Of a stretch of 64,000 bases of DNA, positions 1 through 10,249 are shown in pieces. The stretch comes from Ceratothoa steindachneri (taxonomy: Eukaryota > Arthropoda > Malacostraca > Isopoda > Cymothoidae), in contig OZ018328.1 of assembly GCA_963969495.1 (NCBI GenBank), forward strand, positions 128,294,045 through 128,358,044, given 5' to 3'. Below the pieces are notes generated by a model. It was not told the origin of the DNA and searched no databases. It saw only the letters and a list, made by a program, of their open reading frames with translations. Position 1 is the stretch's first letter, and each line of letters begins with the position of its first letter. Position numbers and translations under genes: made by a program.

Positions 1-49
1 CGTATTATGACAATGAAAGACGCAGTTCAAAATACACTAGTCTCTATTA

Positions 50-252
50 TAATGTTTACCGTTGAACTGTTTGATTCTTGGTTCCAAAGGTATATAGAAT
101 TTTTAATTACCAATTACTCAATGATGAAATACGTATCACCCAAGGAATTTTCACAGCGTTGTCTTATCCACCATATTTTATAAATGACGCTAGCTTTGAA
201 TCAAGCAAAATTACTCTTGCTCTAAAATGACAACCTGTAGAAATCACAATAA
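50..252 (+). repeat. Left ~205 bp direct repeat flanking Tc1-like element
   Basis: This stretch is repeated in the same orientation at 1637-1848 with roughly 85% identity by eye, with long exact blocks such as the one around 'cacagcgttgtcttatccac'. It ends where the Tc1-like terminal repeat begins. The repeat has no coding potential. It could be a two-unit satellite into whose junction the transposon inserted. Confidence 0.8.
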
Positions 253-1636
253 CATCGCGGCACAAAAAAATCGTAACATTCACACGATGTGGTTAATAAA
301 AACAAATATTTCACTTACATGTATTTTATTGTGATTATATCCTTAAACCTAATACTTTGACATACTTTCATTGTTCTTTAATATCCATATGAAGTGTTTT
401 GGGCATTGATTCCGGCAGCTTGAAAAAGTAGGGGGCATCCATATTGATCCATATCCCCTTCAGTGCCTCATGCAGGTCTTTGATGTTAGTTGGCTTGGAT
501 GCTTGTACCTTATTTTTCATAACATTCAAGGCATTCTTGATGGGGTTCAGATCCGGCGAATTACTTGGCCAGTTTAACACAGCAATTTGGTTGTCTACAA
601 GGAACATTTTGACCGCTTTTGACTTGTGTGCAGGGCCCCCATCATGCATGAAATAATTGCACTTATGAATAATCGAGAAATATAGCAGATGTTCCTTCAA
701 CATATCAATGTAATTGCTCCTCTTCATGGTAACGTTTTTGGGGATGGAGTACATCCCTTCTCTGCCCGTTCCACCACTGAATGCACCCCACATCAATACA
801 CTGTCCGGATGTTTTACTGTTTTCATTGTGTACCGGGGATCGAACCGTGACACACCTCTCAGCCGACGCACTGACTTGGACTCCTCCCTGACCAGCCTGT
901 AGGTACTTACGTCGCTGAATATTACCTTTTTCCATTCCTCTGATGTCCAGTCCTTGTATTTCTTGCAAATTACAAGGCGTTTTTTCTTTATATCATTAAT
1001 GAGAAGGGATTTCTTGGCTGCACGTCGTGCGGGTAATCCAAGTTCTTTTTGCAGCTGGTGCCGAATCGTGCTAATAGTGATGTTCTTGAGGAAGTATGGG
1101 TGTTTCTTCTTGAGTGCTAGAGCGGCTATTGAAAGTTTTACCATCTCCTCACTTTATAATAGCTTATATGTCCTTGCTGTTGTCTTTCTTGGTGCTCCAG
1201 AACCTGTTTTCCTTGGGGGGGTCGTGCCTAGTGGTATTATCGCCACCGCGTCTCGGACACAATAAATGTCTTGTCTAGACACATTCAGGTCGGTAGCTAC
1301 ACGAATAACAGACATGCCATTATCTAAAAGAGCGATAGCACGAGACCTTTCCTCCATGCTGAGCTTATTACGTCCAATTGTGTGCAAATTGAATGGAATT
1401 ATATGGCTGCAAAGCTAGGGTTACAGTCATGGTTTGGTGCTAACGAGAGCAACATGATATACCACTTTTCTACACAAGCACTCTTCGTGCATTGAGACAT
1501 GGCTGGGTAGCATTGTGTAGCTACAGACGCGTCAGAGTCTTTGCATCAACGCAAGCTCCGCCCACTCTATCTACGATGGAACAGCAAATGAAATCGTAAT
1601 ACATAAACTCCGTGTTACGATATTTTGCCACGACTG
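253..1636 (-). mobile_element. Tc1-like DNA transposon, degenerate
   Basis: The two ends are imperfect inverted repeats. The right end read on the minus strand starts CAGTCGTGGC and continues through ATCGTAACA; the left end starts CATCGCGGCAC and also reaches ATCGTAACA. A TA lies immediately outside the right end and a TA plus one base outside the left end, as expected for TA-targeting elements. The length of about 1.38 kb is in the normal range for Tc1-like elements. The internal transposase on the minus strand carries an in-frame stop and a catalytic substitution. The element sits exactly between two copies of a ~205 bp direct repeat. Confidence 0.8.
368..1387 (-). pseudogene. Tc1-like transposase, nonsense codon and DDE-to-DDK change
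   Basis: This is a cut-and-paste transposase. The first part (1387-1154) has a helix-turn-helix region (ERSRAIALLDNGMS, VSRQDIY) followed by a GSGAPRKTT linker like the GRPR linker of Tc1. The rest (1144-368) lies in the same frame and holds the RNase-H-like catalytic core: IFSD (first Asp), FMHDGGPAHKS (second Asp) and SPDLNPIKN. Thirty-four residues separate the second Asp from the third catalytic position, the DD34E spacing of Tc1. That third residue is Lys (AAG at 538-536) where family members have Glu. One in-frame TAA at 1156-1154 separates the two parts, with only three codons before the next Met. The order and length fit a nearly complete Tc1 transposase of about 340 residues. It is inactive as read because of both the stop and the Glu-to-Lys change. 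Confidence 0.9.
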
Positions 1637-1848
1637 TAATGTTTACCGTTGAACTGCTTAATTTTTGGTTACAAAAGAGATATATAATTTGTAATTACCT
1701 ACTACTCGATGAAAGAATACGTAACATTGAAGGAATTTTCACAGCGTTGTCTTATCCACCATATTTTATAAACGACACTAGCCTTGAAGCAAGCAAAATT
1801 TACTCTTGCCCCGAAATGACATCCTGTAGAAATCACAATAAAAATAAC
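1637..1848 (+). repeat. Right ~205 bp direct repeat flanking Tc1-like element
   Basis: This is the second copy of the repeat at 50-252. It begins at the TA directly after the transposon's right terminal repeat. After 1848 the sequence no longer resembles the left side. Confidence 0.8.
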
Positions 1849-2626
1849 TAGCGCTAATTCATCCTTACTTTACAAACCAAAATTAATATTCTCAAAATCT
1901 TAAAATAAAACTAACACTAAGATAGTTTCAGTTTTCTAGGCTATAAAAAATGAACTGATAAACTCCCCCCTTCTCACAGATATACAAAGAATAATCCGTT
2001 CAAACGCTTAGACATACAGGATATACGATCACAAATAAAACTTGCGCATCTGAAACAATGTAAAGCTCTCTTTAATCACATTTCAAGCCAAACTTTTAAA
2101 TCGCTAAAATTATGCGAAACATCTTTCGAATTGAGATTTTGTACGAATTTATTCTACGCTCACAAGAAACAAAGAATGAGATCAATTCCATAATAACCTA
2201 CTACACCTTTTCCATGTAGCTAACCCTAAAGCAAATAAGCTCTAACTTTAGATTAGAATCGGGCATCCCTGCTTTTTCAGCGTAATTAAAGAAGTAATGA
2301 AATGACATATGCTGAAAAGCTCAGTTTCAAACACAAGCTAATTTCAATGATGAAATCGCATAGCCATCCACCTCGTCTTCACCTAAAAAGAAATTTCCCT
2401 GCCAACATCTGCATGCTAAAAAAATACCCCTTATACGAAACGCGATCACAAGGTAAATATCCAAATAATTACTTTGCAAATATCTAATACAGTATATAAC
2501 ACAAGAAATAATCATTTTTTAACAGATAATGGAGGTGGATAGCTTGAAAGAATTGCCCTTACGTGTTGGTTACTTGATACCGAGAATGAATGATGTATTC
2601 AAAGAGTGGAATGTGTAATGTAACAT
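1849..2626. other. AT-rich stretch, no gene seen
   Basis: Only short open frames with no recognisable motif occur here. No repeat family was recognised. Confidence 0.5.
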
Positions 2627-2914
2627 ATGGTTTATGAGCTATTTGGATCGATACAACAGCTTCAAACATTTGATATTTTTAAGGAGCAAGTCATTTTAGA
2701 TCAGGAACTTGGTCATCGTATCTTTTATCACGCATGCTGCCACCGAATCTTAGAGCTTTTCATTGAAGAGGGTATGAGTAAAAATCATGTGAAGTCTATC
2801 TGGACCTGGCATCGGACTATACCCCCGCTTACAAGAGATCTTGAACAAAATATGTCCTATATCACGGAACCTACAGCTTACCGTCCAAGAAAATCTTTTT
2901 CTGATGCTGACTGA
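2627..2914 (+). pseudogene. Fragment of uncharacterised repeat-borne protein family
   Basis: The 95-residue frame contains QELGHRIFYHACCHRILELF and then WTWHRTIPPL. From recall of arthropod and cnidarian protein sets, this resembles an uncharacterised multicopy family in which a D-T-T/A-x-N-T-G motif is followed by a 'LG+.L...CRHH..EL' block and then by a 'TGP..PLF+RF' block. I do not know an accepted family name. The same family appears in longer form on the minus strand at 53906-55934, where the NTG motif is visible. Here only the middle of the protein remains, with no support upstream or downstream. Its function is unknown. Its multicopy state and broken frames suggest that it travels on a transposable element. 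Confidence 0.45.
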
Positions 2915-4670
2915 GAATTGAGAACTGATCGCTCCTTGGAATCTATATCTAACACAACATCCACCGCAAGTTCAGAAGAAACAAGTTGCATAGCAACAAT
3001 AATTTTTTCATAAAAGATTACGTTCCCTTAAAGTCATTTCATGCTGACAATAGAGGGAGATCTAGTTTGAATAAATTTGCCTTCTATGCATTGGAACAAT
3101 AAGTCAAACGCATTGGCTCACGCCCCACGTTCCCTGGACTTCTCCAGCCAAAGATATCAAAAACTTGCTTAAATAACTTTTTCACCACAAGTAGTAGTAT
3201 ATCATAGAATATTTAGTCTGTTTCGCCTTCTTTGACCGGCGCATCAATGCAGCAACGAAAAGGAATATCGCTCGATCATTCCGCGAGAAGGAAAAACTTG
3301 AAGATCCACTGAAGGGTAATTCAAGATTGTGCAGTTGATGTATAAACCTACAACATTTTCCGTTGTCAATAATTTAATGCCATTAAAATAATACCTTTAA
3401 AAACATCTTCTTAAATCGTATAATTGTTTTAAATGTTCCATTTTTGCCACAAACTTTTTACAGATAACTAATAGTAACTAGGCCTGTTTTAAGATGTAGT
3501 AAATTTAGATTAATTCATATAAATCAGATTTGGAGAGAGACTAGACTTTAATTCTAGACTAACTATTTTAACAAATAGTAATTCCAAAACAGTGTAGGGA
3601 TTTATCAGCAGAGAAAATGAATAGTTGCATGCATTTTAGCTGGTTCTCACATGAAAAACAATTGTCAACCGAGAATTTTTGTTGCATGTAAAGACGTAAG
3701 AAGGGCTAAAGAAAGTATGGTTATTGATTACAATACCGAAAATTAAGGAAGCTATTATTGATCTTGAATACTGAAATGTAACACTCCAATGTAAATTCTC
3801 ATACATTAGAGATATCAAATGTCATTAAGCTTGAAATGTAATACACTGTTAAATATTTAATGAAAATTTACAGTAATTTACTGACAACTAACCAGCCGTT
3901 AACTTACAATATTTTTACAGAAAATGTGTGTTATTTTATTTTTAATAAATCAGGTTACTGTAGGAAGTAGAGTAATGGCCCGTTTTCAAAATTTACTAAT
4001 ATACGTTAATGTAATTTCCTTTATATTGTGTTACGGTAAAATTTACAGTAAACTGCTGTATTAAAAGAACAATAATGTGGATTTTTGCTGTAAGAGATAC
4101 AGTAACTTAGTGGCCACTTAGCAATAAGGTTCTGTAAAATTTACAGAAAAACGGGTCCTGAGAGGATTTCAGGGCGTCTCACGGCAGTTTCAGGATTTAT
4201 TTTTAAATTTTACTATAAGCTGATTCATGATGGCTCAAGCTATGTTCACGTTGGGTTCAATGAGTTTTGTGCGAGGGCTCAATGGGTATACAGGGAAGGT
4301 TTAATAATAAGAGAGTTGAAGGCGATCAATGGGTGTTCAGACACTTAAACAGTCGCCAAACACCTACATGAACCACCTTCTCAAACTACCATCTCAGAGA
4401 ACACTACAGAAGGATTCCAGAAATCAATATTGAACAATTTCCCATAAATGGCATTTGGCGTTCTTCAACGTCATTAGAAACAAACCACTTTACCTCTCCC
4501 TTTAATCTCTACTAAGTACAAGGCGACCCATTATTTTCCCCACGCTAAATCAACCCTTCACAGTGATAGGGCGCTAGTGAAGATTCAGCCTTCGGCAGAA
4601 AACATCTAGCATGCCCCCTCACAAACCCCTTGCACATCTTTCAATCACAATATTTTCCACTCCCTCATCA
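2915..4670. other. No gene; patch rich in TTTACAGTAA words
   Basis: No coding signal is supported. Between about 3840 and 4170 the words 'tttacagtaa', 'ggtaaaattt' and 'ctgtaaaatttacag' recur in both orientations. This might be a nonautonomous element with degenerate internal repeats, but I could not place termini or a target duplication. Confidence 0.3.
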
Positions 4671-4743
4671 GTTAATTAAGTGAATGAGTGTTAGAGAGAG
4701 AAAGGACTAATTTCTCTCTCTAACACTCATTCACTTAATTAAC
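4671..4743. repeat. Perfect 33 bp inverted repeat with 7-nt loop
   Basis: Bases 4671-4703 are exactly the reverse complement of 4711-4743, with the loop GGACTAA between them. The arms contain GTTAATTAAG, TGAATGAGTG and TTAGAGAGAG. There is no mismatch in 33 bp, and pairing ends sharply on both sides. No flanking coding sequence is recognisable. Confidence 0.95.
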
Positions 4744-7093
4744 CCACCTCTTAAGCTGTATTCTTAAGTTTTATTTACAAGTCTATTACCATCCATTATC
4801 CATCCATATATATCCATACCACTCATGTACCTTTGAGTTTACCAATGATTGTCTCTGATATTTTATATGGATATCATTCTCGGATCGTTGGATCTAGTCA
4901 CCAAGTGAGTTATATATAGCGCAACCTTCCTTCGTCCTTCCGGTTATTAATCACGTCCCAGGTGACTTGATCTTTTTTGTAAACAGAAGTGGTATTTCAC
5001 GTCGGTGAGGCCGTACTCCATTTCTTAGTAATGATGGTGAGAAACACATGTTTGTGTGGTATTTACAGGACTAATTTAAACTAATGACGAAAATTCAGTC
5101 ACTAACCTGAACGTGTATTTAAGCAAACTTTTATTAGCTAAATTTATGCCTGGAGATTATGCAGGTTTTTTTTTTTTAAATTAAAGGCATCCATATATAG
5201 GTAAGCCTTACCTACTTTGTTTAAAATGAGCTCTAATACATTTTTAAATTAATCTTAATAAACAGACACAAATTACCCAATGCTTCCAGGTAAACCAAGC
5301 TAAATGGCCGAGTTTACAACTTGCCAGCGCCATTTAAACTTAGTAAAAAATAAGTTCAGATATATAATTGATAACTTACTGAAAACAAATTGTAGAAACT
5401 AGTCAAAATTATATATATTAGGGAATGTATGTAAAATAAAACAGACCTAAGCCAATACAATAATTATAACAGTGATCACAAATAAGCTCTAGAATCTATT
5501 AGAGATAATTCTTAGGTATTTTTCCTTCTTTTACTATTGCAAATAGCGAACTAATTCTTGGCAGGAAACGGCACGAACTGTCTTTCAACTTACCTTCGAG
5601 ATCCTTAGTTTACAATAACATGTCCTTTCCATTTTATTTAAAACCTAAATTATTTCTCTTTAGTAAAAATTCATGATCCATCTTTTCTTATTAACTATCA
5701 AGAAAACCCTTGAATAAGCAGTAAATAAGCAGAAATTATGAGATTTTTAATCTTTTTAATCTTTGACTTTGAACAATTATATTTATTAAGATTTCTGCAA
5801 AATGTGGTTAGATCCTATCATACTGTAATGAAAACAATAATTCTAATAATAATGATAATAGCAATAAGATAATATTTACCTCGGATGCTTCAGGTTTTTC
5901 AGCACAACCATCACAACAATTCTTTGGAAGCTCATTTACTTAAGGATAAAACCTTGTTCTAAACTCAATATTCTAATAAGATATAAAAATATTTACTACT
6001 TGAAAGAACTGGTTCCTTTTCTTCCTGAGAAGTAGTGTCCCTATCACTTATGCTTGTATCGACTGCTTTTAGATTATTTTACGTCAAAAAGAGAAGCCTG
6101 AGAAATATCGCAGCCAAGTCATTGCGCGGAAATAACTCTCGAGCATTATGCGACTAATTATATTTCTCTTGCGCTCCTCTTGGTTATGAGTCTTGCCAAT
6201 CTTATTTTCAAAAAAAGGAAAGTAGGTTTTGATTGATTAAAAGAAAATTACGTATCAAAATGCAAACATTTGGAAATTTAAAGGGTAAGATAATTTTGTG
6301 CTTGTATTGAATTTATTAATTAATTTTATTAATAAAAACTAAAACATTTACCTCAGCTCGGATAATGAGAAAAAGTAAAAGAAAAGGTTGGTGTCGATAA
6401 TATATTGAGATTATTTTATAAAGCAGTGTTAAAATACGAACATAAACTCTTGTGTCTACCAGACAAAGGTTAAGCAGACAAAATTTCCCACTCCATCTTC
6501 TTACCAATTCTTAAGCTTCTCACCACACTTTTACAGTGTGGCGATTTGTTGTCAGTAATGACTTTAATTTACTTATAACTTCTGCCTAATAGACCCTGGT
6601 AAATAATTTATGTCCTTCGATTAAATTAATCGAAACTACTCCATCTAATTCCCTTAAAATAGTATTATGACACTTTGATTTTACAACCCTGATTTGAGTT
6701 TCAACGGTCCAGAGGAATTCCTCTTCAAAAGAGGTGTTACGAATAAATTCACCTTCTGAATCGTATATATAAATCAAACTCTCGTCAACGATAACAATTG
6801 GCTAAAGAATCTTTCGCATTCCCTTCGCGCTGTTTTAGAGGAAAAAATACAGTTGTAAAATTGTTGCAATGTTTTAATAAATTCGAACTGCTTTGATAAT
6901 GGTAAATTTTTTTTTTCACGTCAGAATTTTTATTTTCCATGTACACAAAATGTATTTTTGATATTACGTAATGAGACTAATGGATTAATGAGAAAACATC
7001 TATGCATCCAAATACAGATCACGAATGCACGTACATTTGGGAGGGTTTCAACCATTACTCATACAAACTGAAACGTTTTTTCCGGGAACTCTT
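4744..7093. other. AT-rich, no gene seen
   Basis: Short open frames at 6316-6507 and 6586-6777 on the minus strand have no recognisable motif and are treated as chance. No element boundary was recognised. Confidence 0.5.
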
Positions 7094-7094
7094 T

Positions 7095-7331
7095 AGTCGC
7101 GTGCGAGTCAGGACCCGAACGACTCTACATCTCACTATGTCGGTCGGTCCCCGTTTTGCTTTTTTTGTTTTGTTTTTGTAATAACATTGTAACTATTTGG
7201 CCGATGCTAACGAAATTTGAAATCCTTATGTTGTTTTACATTTTCTTCCAAATAATATAATTGCCAAAGTCCTCCCAAGGTTATCCCGGGAACTATTTTG
7301 TTTTGGCAATAACATCATAACATTTTGGACG
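7095..7331 (+). repeat. Composite repeat: head plus first ~127 bp unit
   Basis: A head segment (AGTCGC near 7095, then GACTCTACATCTC and ATGTCGGTCGGT) is followed by a T-rich tract. One ~125 bp unit follows, starting near 'aataacattgtaac' and ending 'ttgttttggc', and then the first ~28 bases of another unit. The head recurs at 9484-9530 and the unit recurs four times at 9539-10038, so the pentamer array lies between two parts of the same repeat family. Confidence 0.8.
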
Positions 7332-9331
7332 ATACTGTGCTAGACTAGATTAGACTATAATATGCTATACTCTACTAGGCAAGCCTAGAATAAGCTAGGC
7401 TAAACTATGCTAAGCTATGCTAAGATATAATGTACAAGGGTAAAATATACTATGCTAATTTAGGCTATAATATGCTATTATAAGATAGCATATAGTACAT
7501 ATGTTAGGATAGACAATAATAAGCTATGCTTCACTAGGGTATAATTGTATAGAATAGGCTATACATGTCCATGATAGTTAATGCTTGGCTAGGTTATGCT
7601 ATGATATGCTATGCTAGGCTAGACTAAGCTATAATAGGCTAGGCAGGGCGTGAAAAGCTATACTAGGCTAGGCAGGTCATGAAAGGCTATACTAGGCTAG
7701 ACTAGGCTATGGTATAGAAGGTTAGGCTAATATATACTAAGCTTTGCTACACTTGGCTAGCCTTCACTATACTAGCTAGGATAAGCGAGGTTTGTTAGTG
7801 TAGGCTACGATATGCTATGCATGCTCTGCATCCCAAGGCTAAGATCTAATAGTCTAGGATAGGCGATGCTATATACTAACTAGGCTTAGATAGGATAGAA
7901 TATACTAGGTTAGGCTCCAGTCAACTAGGCTAAGATAGGCTATACTAGACTAGGGTAAGCTAAGCTAGGCTAGACTAAATTTTAATATACCATTGTAGAG
8001 TGCGCTAAGCTAGGCTTGTTATACTCTGCTAGGGAGGCTAGGCTTGGATACACTGTGGTAGGCTCAGCTATACTATATTAAGCTAATTTATTCTAATATA
8101 TAATATATTAGGCTATATATGCAAGTCTATAGGAGGATAGGGTATACTAAGCTACTCTAGCGTTTAGTGTCCTATTATAGGACATTCTATGATATGATAT
8201 ACTAGGCTGGGATAGACAAGGGTATGCTATGCTATGCTAGGCTATGCTGGACTATACTACGCTAGACTAGGCAAGATTATACAGTACCATGCTAAGCTAG
8301 CATAGGTTAGACTATGGTTGGGTGTGGTATGCCAAGATATACCATGCTAGAATGGGATAGGAAATACTATGCTAAGCTAGGCTATACTAAGCTAGACTAC
8401 TTTATATTATGCTAGGCTAGATGATACTATGTTTATACTATATTATGCTAAGCTAGATTAGGGTAAGGTAGGCTATGGTAGATAGGCTATACAGTTCTAG
8501 ACTTTGCAAGGCTAGGCAAGCCTAGGCTATACGAGGATAAGATGGGCAATACTATGTTAAATTATTCTAAACTATACTAGGTTAGGCTATATTATCCTAT
8601 ACTATTCTAGGCTAGGCTATACCTTGAAAAGCTATAATATGCTACACTATGGTAAGCTTTACTATCATATATATACTAGGCTGTACTACGCTATGTTAGG
8701 CTATTTTTTGATAGGCTAGTATTTACCATGGTTTCTAGGCTAAGATATGCCATAGTATACATTCTCTGTTAGGCTAGGCTAGGTTAGTCTAGGCTAAGTC
8801 ATACTCTGCCAGGCTAAACTATATATACTATTTAAGGCTAGGCTATACTAGGCTAGCTGTGCTAAAGTGTGGTATGGTAAATTCTACTATTATAGGGAAT
8901 CATATACTAGACTTGGTTATACTAAGCTAGGCTAAGCTAAATTCGGCTATCCGATGCTAGACTAGGCCATACTATGATAGGCTATGCTATGACATAATCT
9001 ACTCTGTTATACTATGCTATGATATACTATGCTTGGCTAAGCTAGGCATGATTTACTATGTTAAGCAATCTAGACTATTCTAGACTATACTAGGCTATGC
9101 TATAAAATATTTATACTATTCTAGACAATACTAGGCTATACAAGGATGTGCTATTCTAGGCTATACTATGCCCTGGAGATACTATACTACATATACTATA
9201 CTATACTATGTTATGCTATAATATACTATTCCATGTTATACTATGCTATAATATGATAAGCACACTTTTACAATAATATATTATGTTATACTATGCTATA
9301 ATGTGCTATGCTATACTATTCTAGACTATGC
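7332..9331 (+). repeat. Degenerate 5-bp satellite, about 2 kb
   Basis: About 2 kb is built almost entirely from pentamers of the type GCTAT, GCTAG, ACTAG and ACTAT (roughly RCTAK), in long runs such as 'taggctatactaggctag'. Phase slips and substitutions are frequent, so no perfect long run remains. No open frame of note occurs. At both edges it passes abruptly into unrelated sequence, and on the left it follows directly from a partial 127 bp unit. A reverse-complement stretch of the same satellite runs off the right end of the window from about 63914. Confidence 0.9.
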
Positions 9332-9483
9332 AATTAGGGTGTGACCATTTTTTCGCCATTCCAATTCCATAAATGAGGTGTAACAAAAAACTAAAGCCCG
9401 CCACTTTAATTAAAAAAAATATATATTTTAATAGAATTTAGTTCTACTTTTTAATCAGCTTTTAGAAAGTTGTGGCTTCATAG

Positions 9484-10038
9484 TCGCGGGCGACTCTACA
9501 TCTCAATATGTCGGTCGGTTCACGTTTTGCTTTTTTTTAATAACATTGTAACAATTCGGCCAATTCTAACGAAATTTGGGAACATTATGTTGTTTTACAT
9601 TTTCTTTGGAATGATACAATTAGCAAAGTTCTATAAAGATTATCCCAAGAATTATTTTGTTTTGGTAATAACATCATAACTCTTTGGCAGATTCTAACAA
9701 AATTTGAACCCATTATGTTGTTTTACATTCTCTTTCGAATGATATAATTACTAACGTCCTCCTAAGGTTAGCGTAGCAATTATTTTTAGGGGGGCAATAA
9801 GATCATAACTATTCGGCTGATTCTAACGAAATTTGAAACCCTTATATTGTTTTACACTCCATTTCAAATAATATAATTGCCAAATTCATCCAAGGTCAGC
9901 CAGGCAATTAGTTTTTTTGGCAATAACATCATAACTATTCGGCTGATTCTAACGAAATTTGAAACCGTTAAAGTGATTCCATTTTCTTTCGAATCATAGA
10001 GTTGCCAAGGTCTTCTCAAGGTTAGTCCGGGAATTATT
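9484..10038 (+). repeat. Head plus four tandem ~127 bp units
   Basis: The head (9484-9530) is followed by tandem units at about 9539-9666, 9667-9795, 9796-9921 and 9922-10038 (partial). Each contains 'aataacatcataac', 'ttcggc.gattctaacgaa', 'ttatgttgttttacat' and 'cc.aggtta.cc.gg.aatta'. Units differ by roughly 15-25% by eye. The sequence is noncoding. Confidence 0.85.
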
Positions 10039-10112
10039 GAAAGTTTTCAAAGTCGTAAGGACATAAATCAGAACAAGAGAGGGCACGAAACGTTTTGGTC
10101 AGTAGACCTTGT
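10039..10112 (+). repeat. Tail segment of the composite repeat
   Basis: This segment runs from 'gaaagttttcaaagtcgtaa' to 'gaccttgtttac' and matches the reverse complement of about 62608-62722. That match defines a tail shared with the inverted copy at the right end of the window. Confidence 0.7.
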
Positions 10113-10249
10113 TTACTTGCCCTAGGTTCCTTGGATTCATTTTCTGGTTCATCCTCTTCCAAGAACATTATCCCGATCATGTTGCCATGAAAACATGGCC
10201 ACTGACTCAGCAAACAAGAATTTGCCACTTGGAAAGAGGTCAAGGAACT

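Noticed and set aside
705..1265. Open frames on both strands overlapping the Tc1-like transposase
   Set aside because: They are shadows of the minus-strand transposase and have no motif.
7332..9331. The regular pentamer region as a CRISPR array or telomeric repeat
   Set aside because: There are no fixed repeats with unique spacers, and the pentamer is not a known telomere unit such as TTAGG; it is a degenerate simple satellite.
10034..10243. Minus-strand 69-codon frame as a gene
   Set aside because: It overlaps the tail of the composite repeat, and its counterpart on the inverted copy does not keep the frame.
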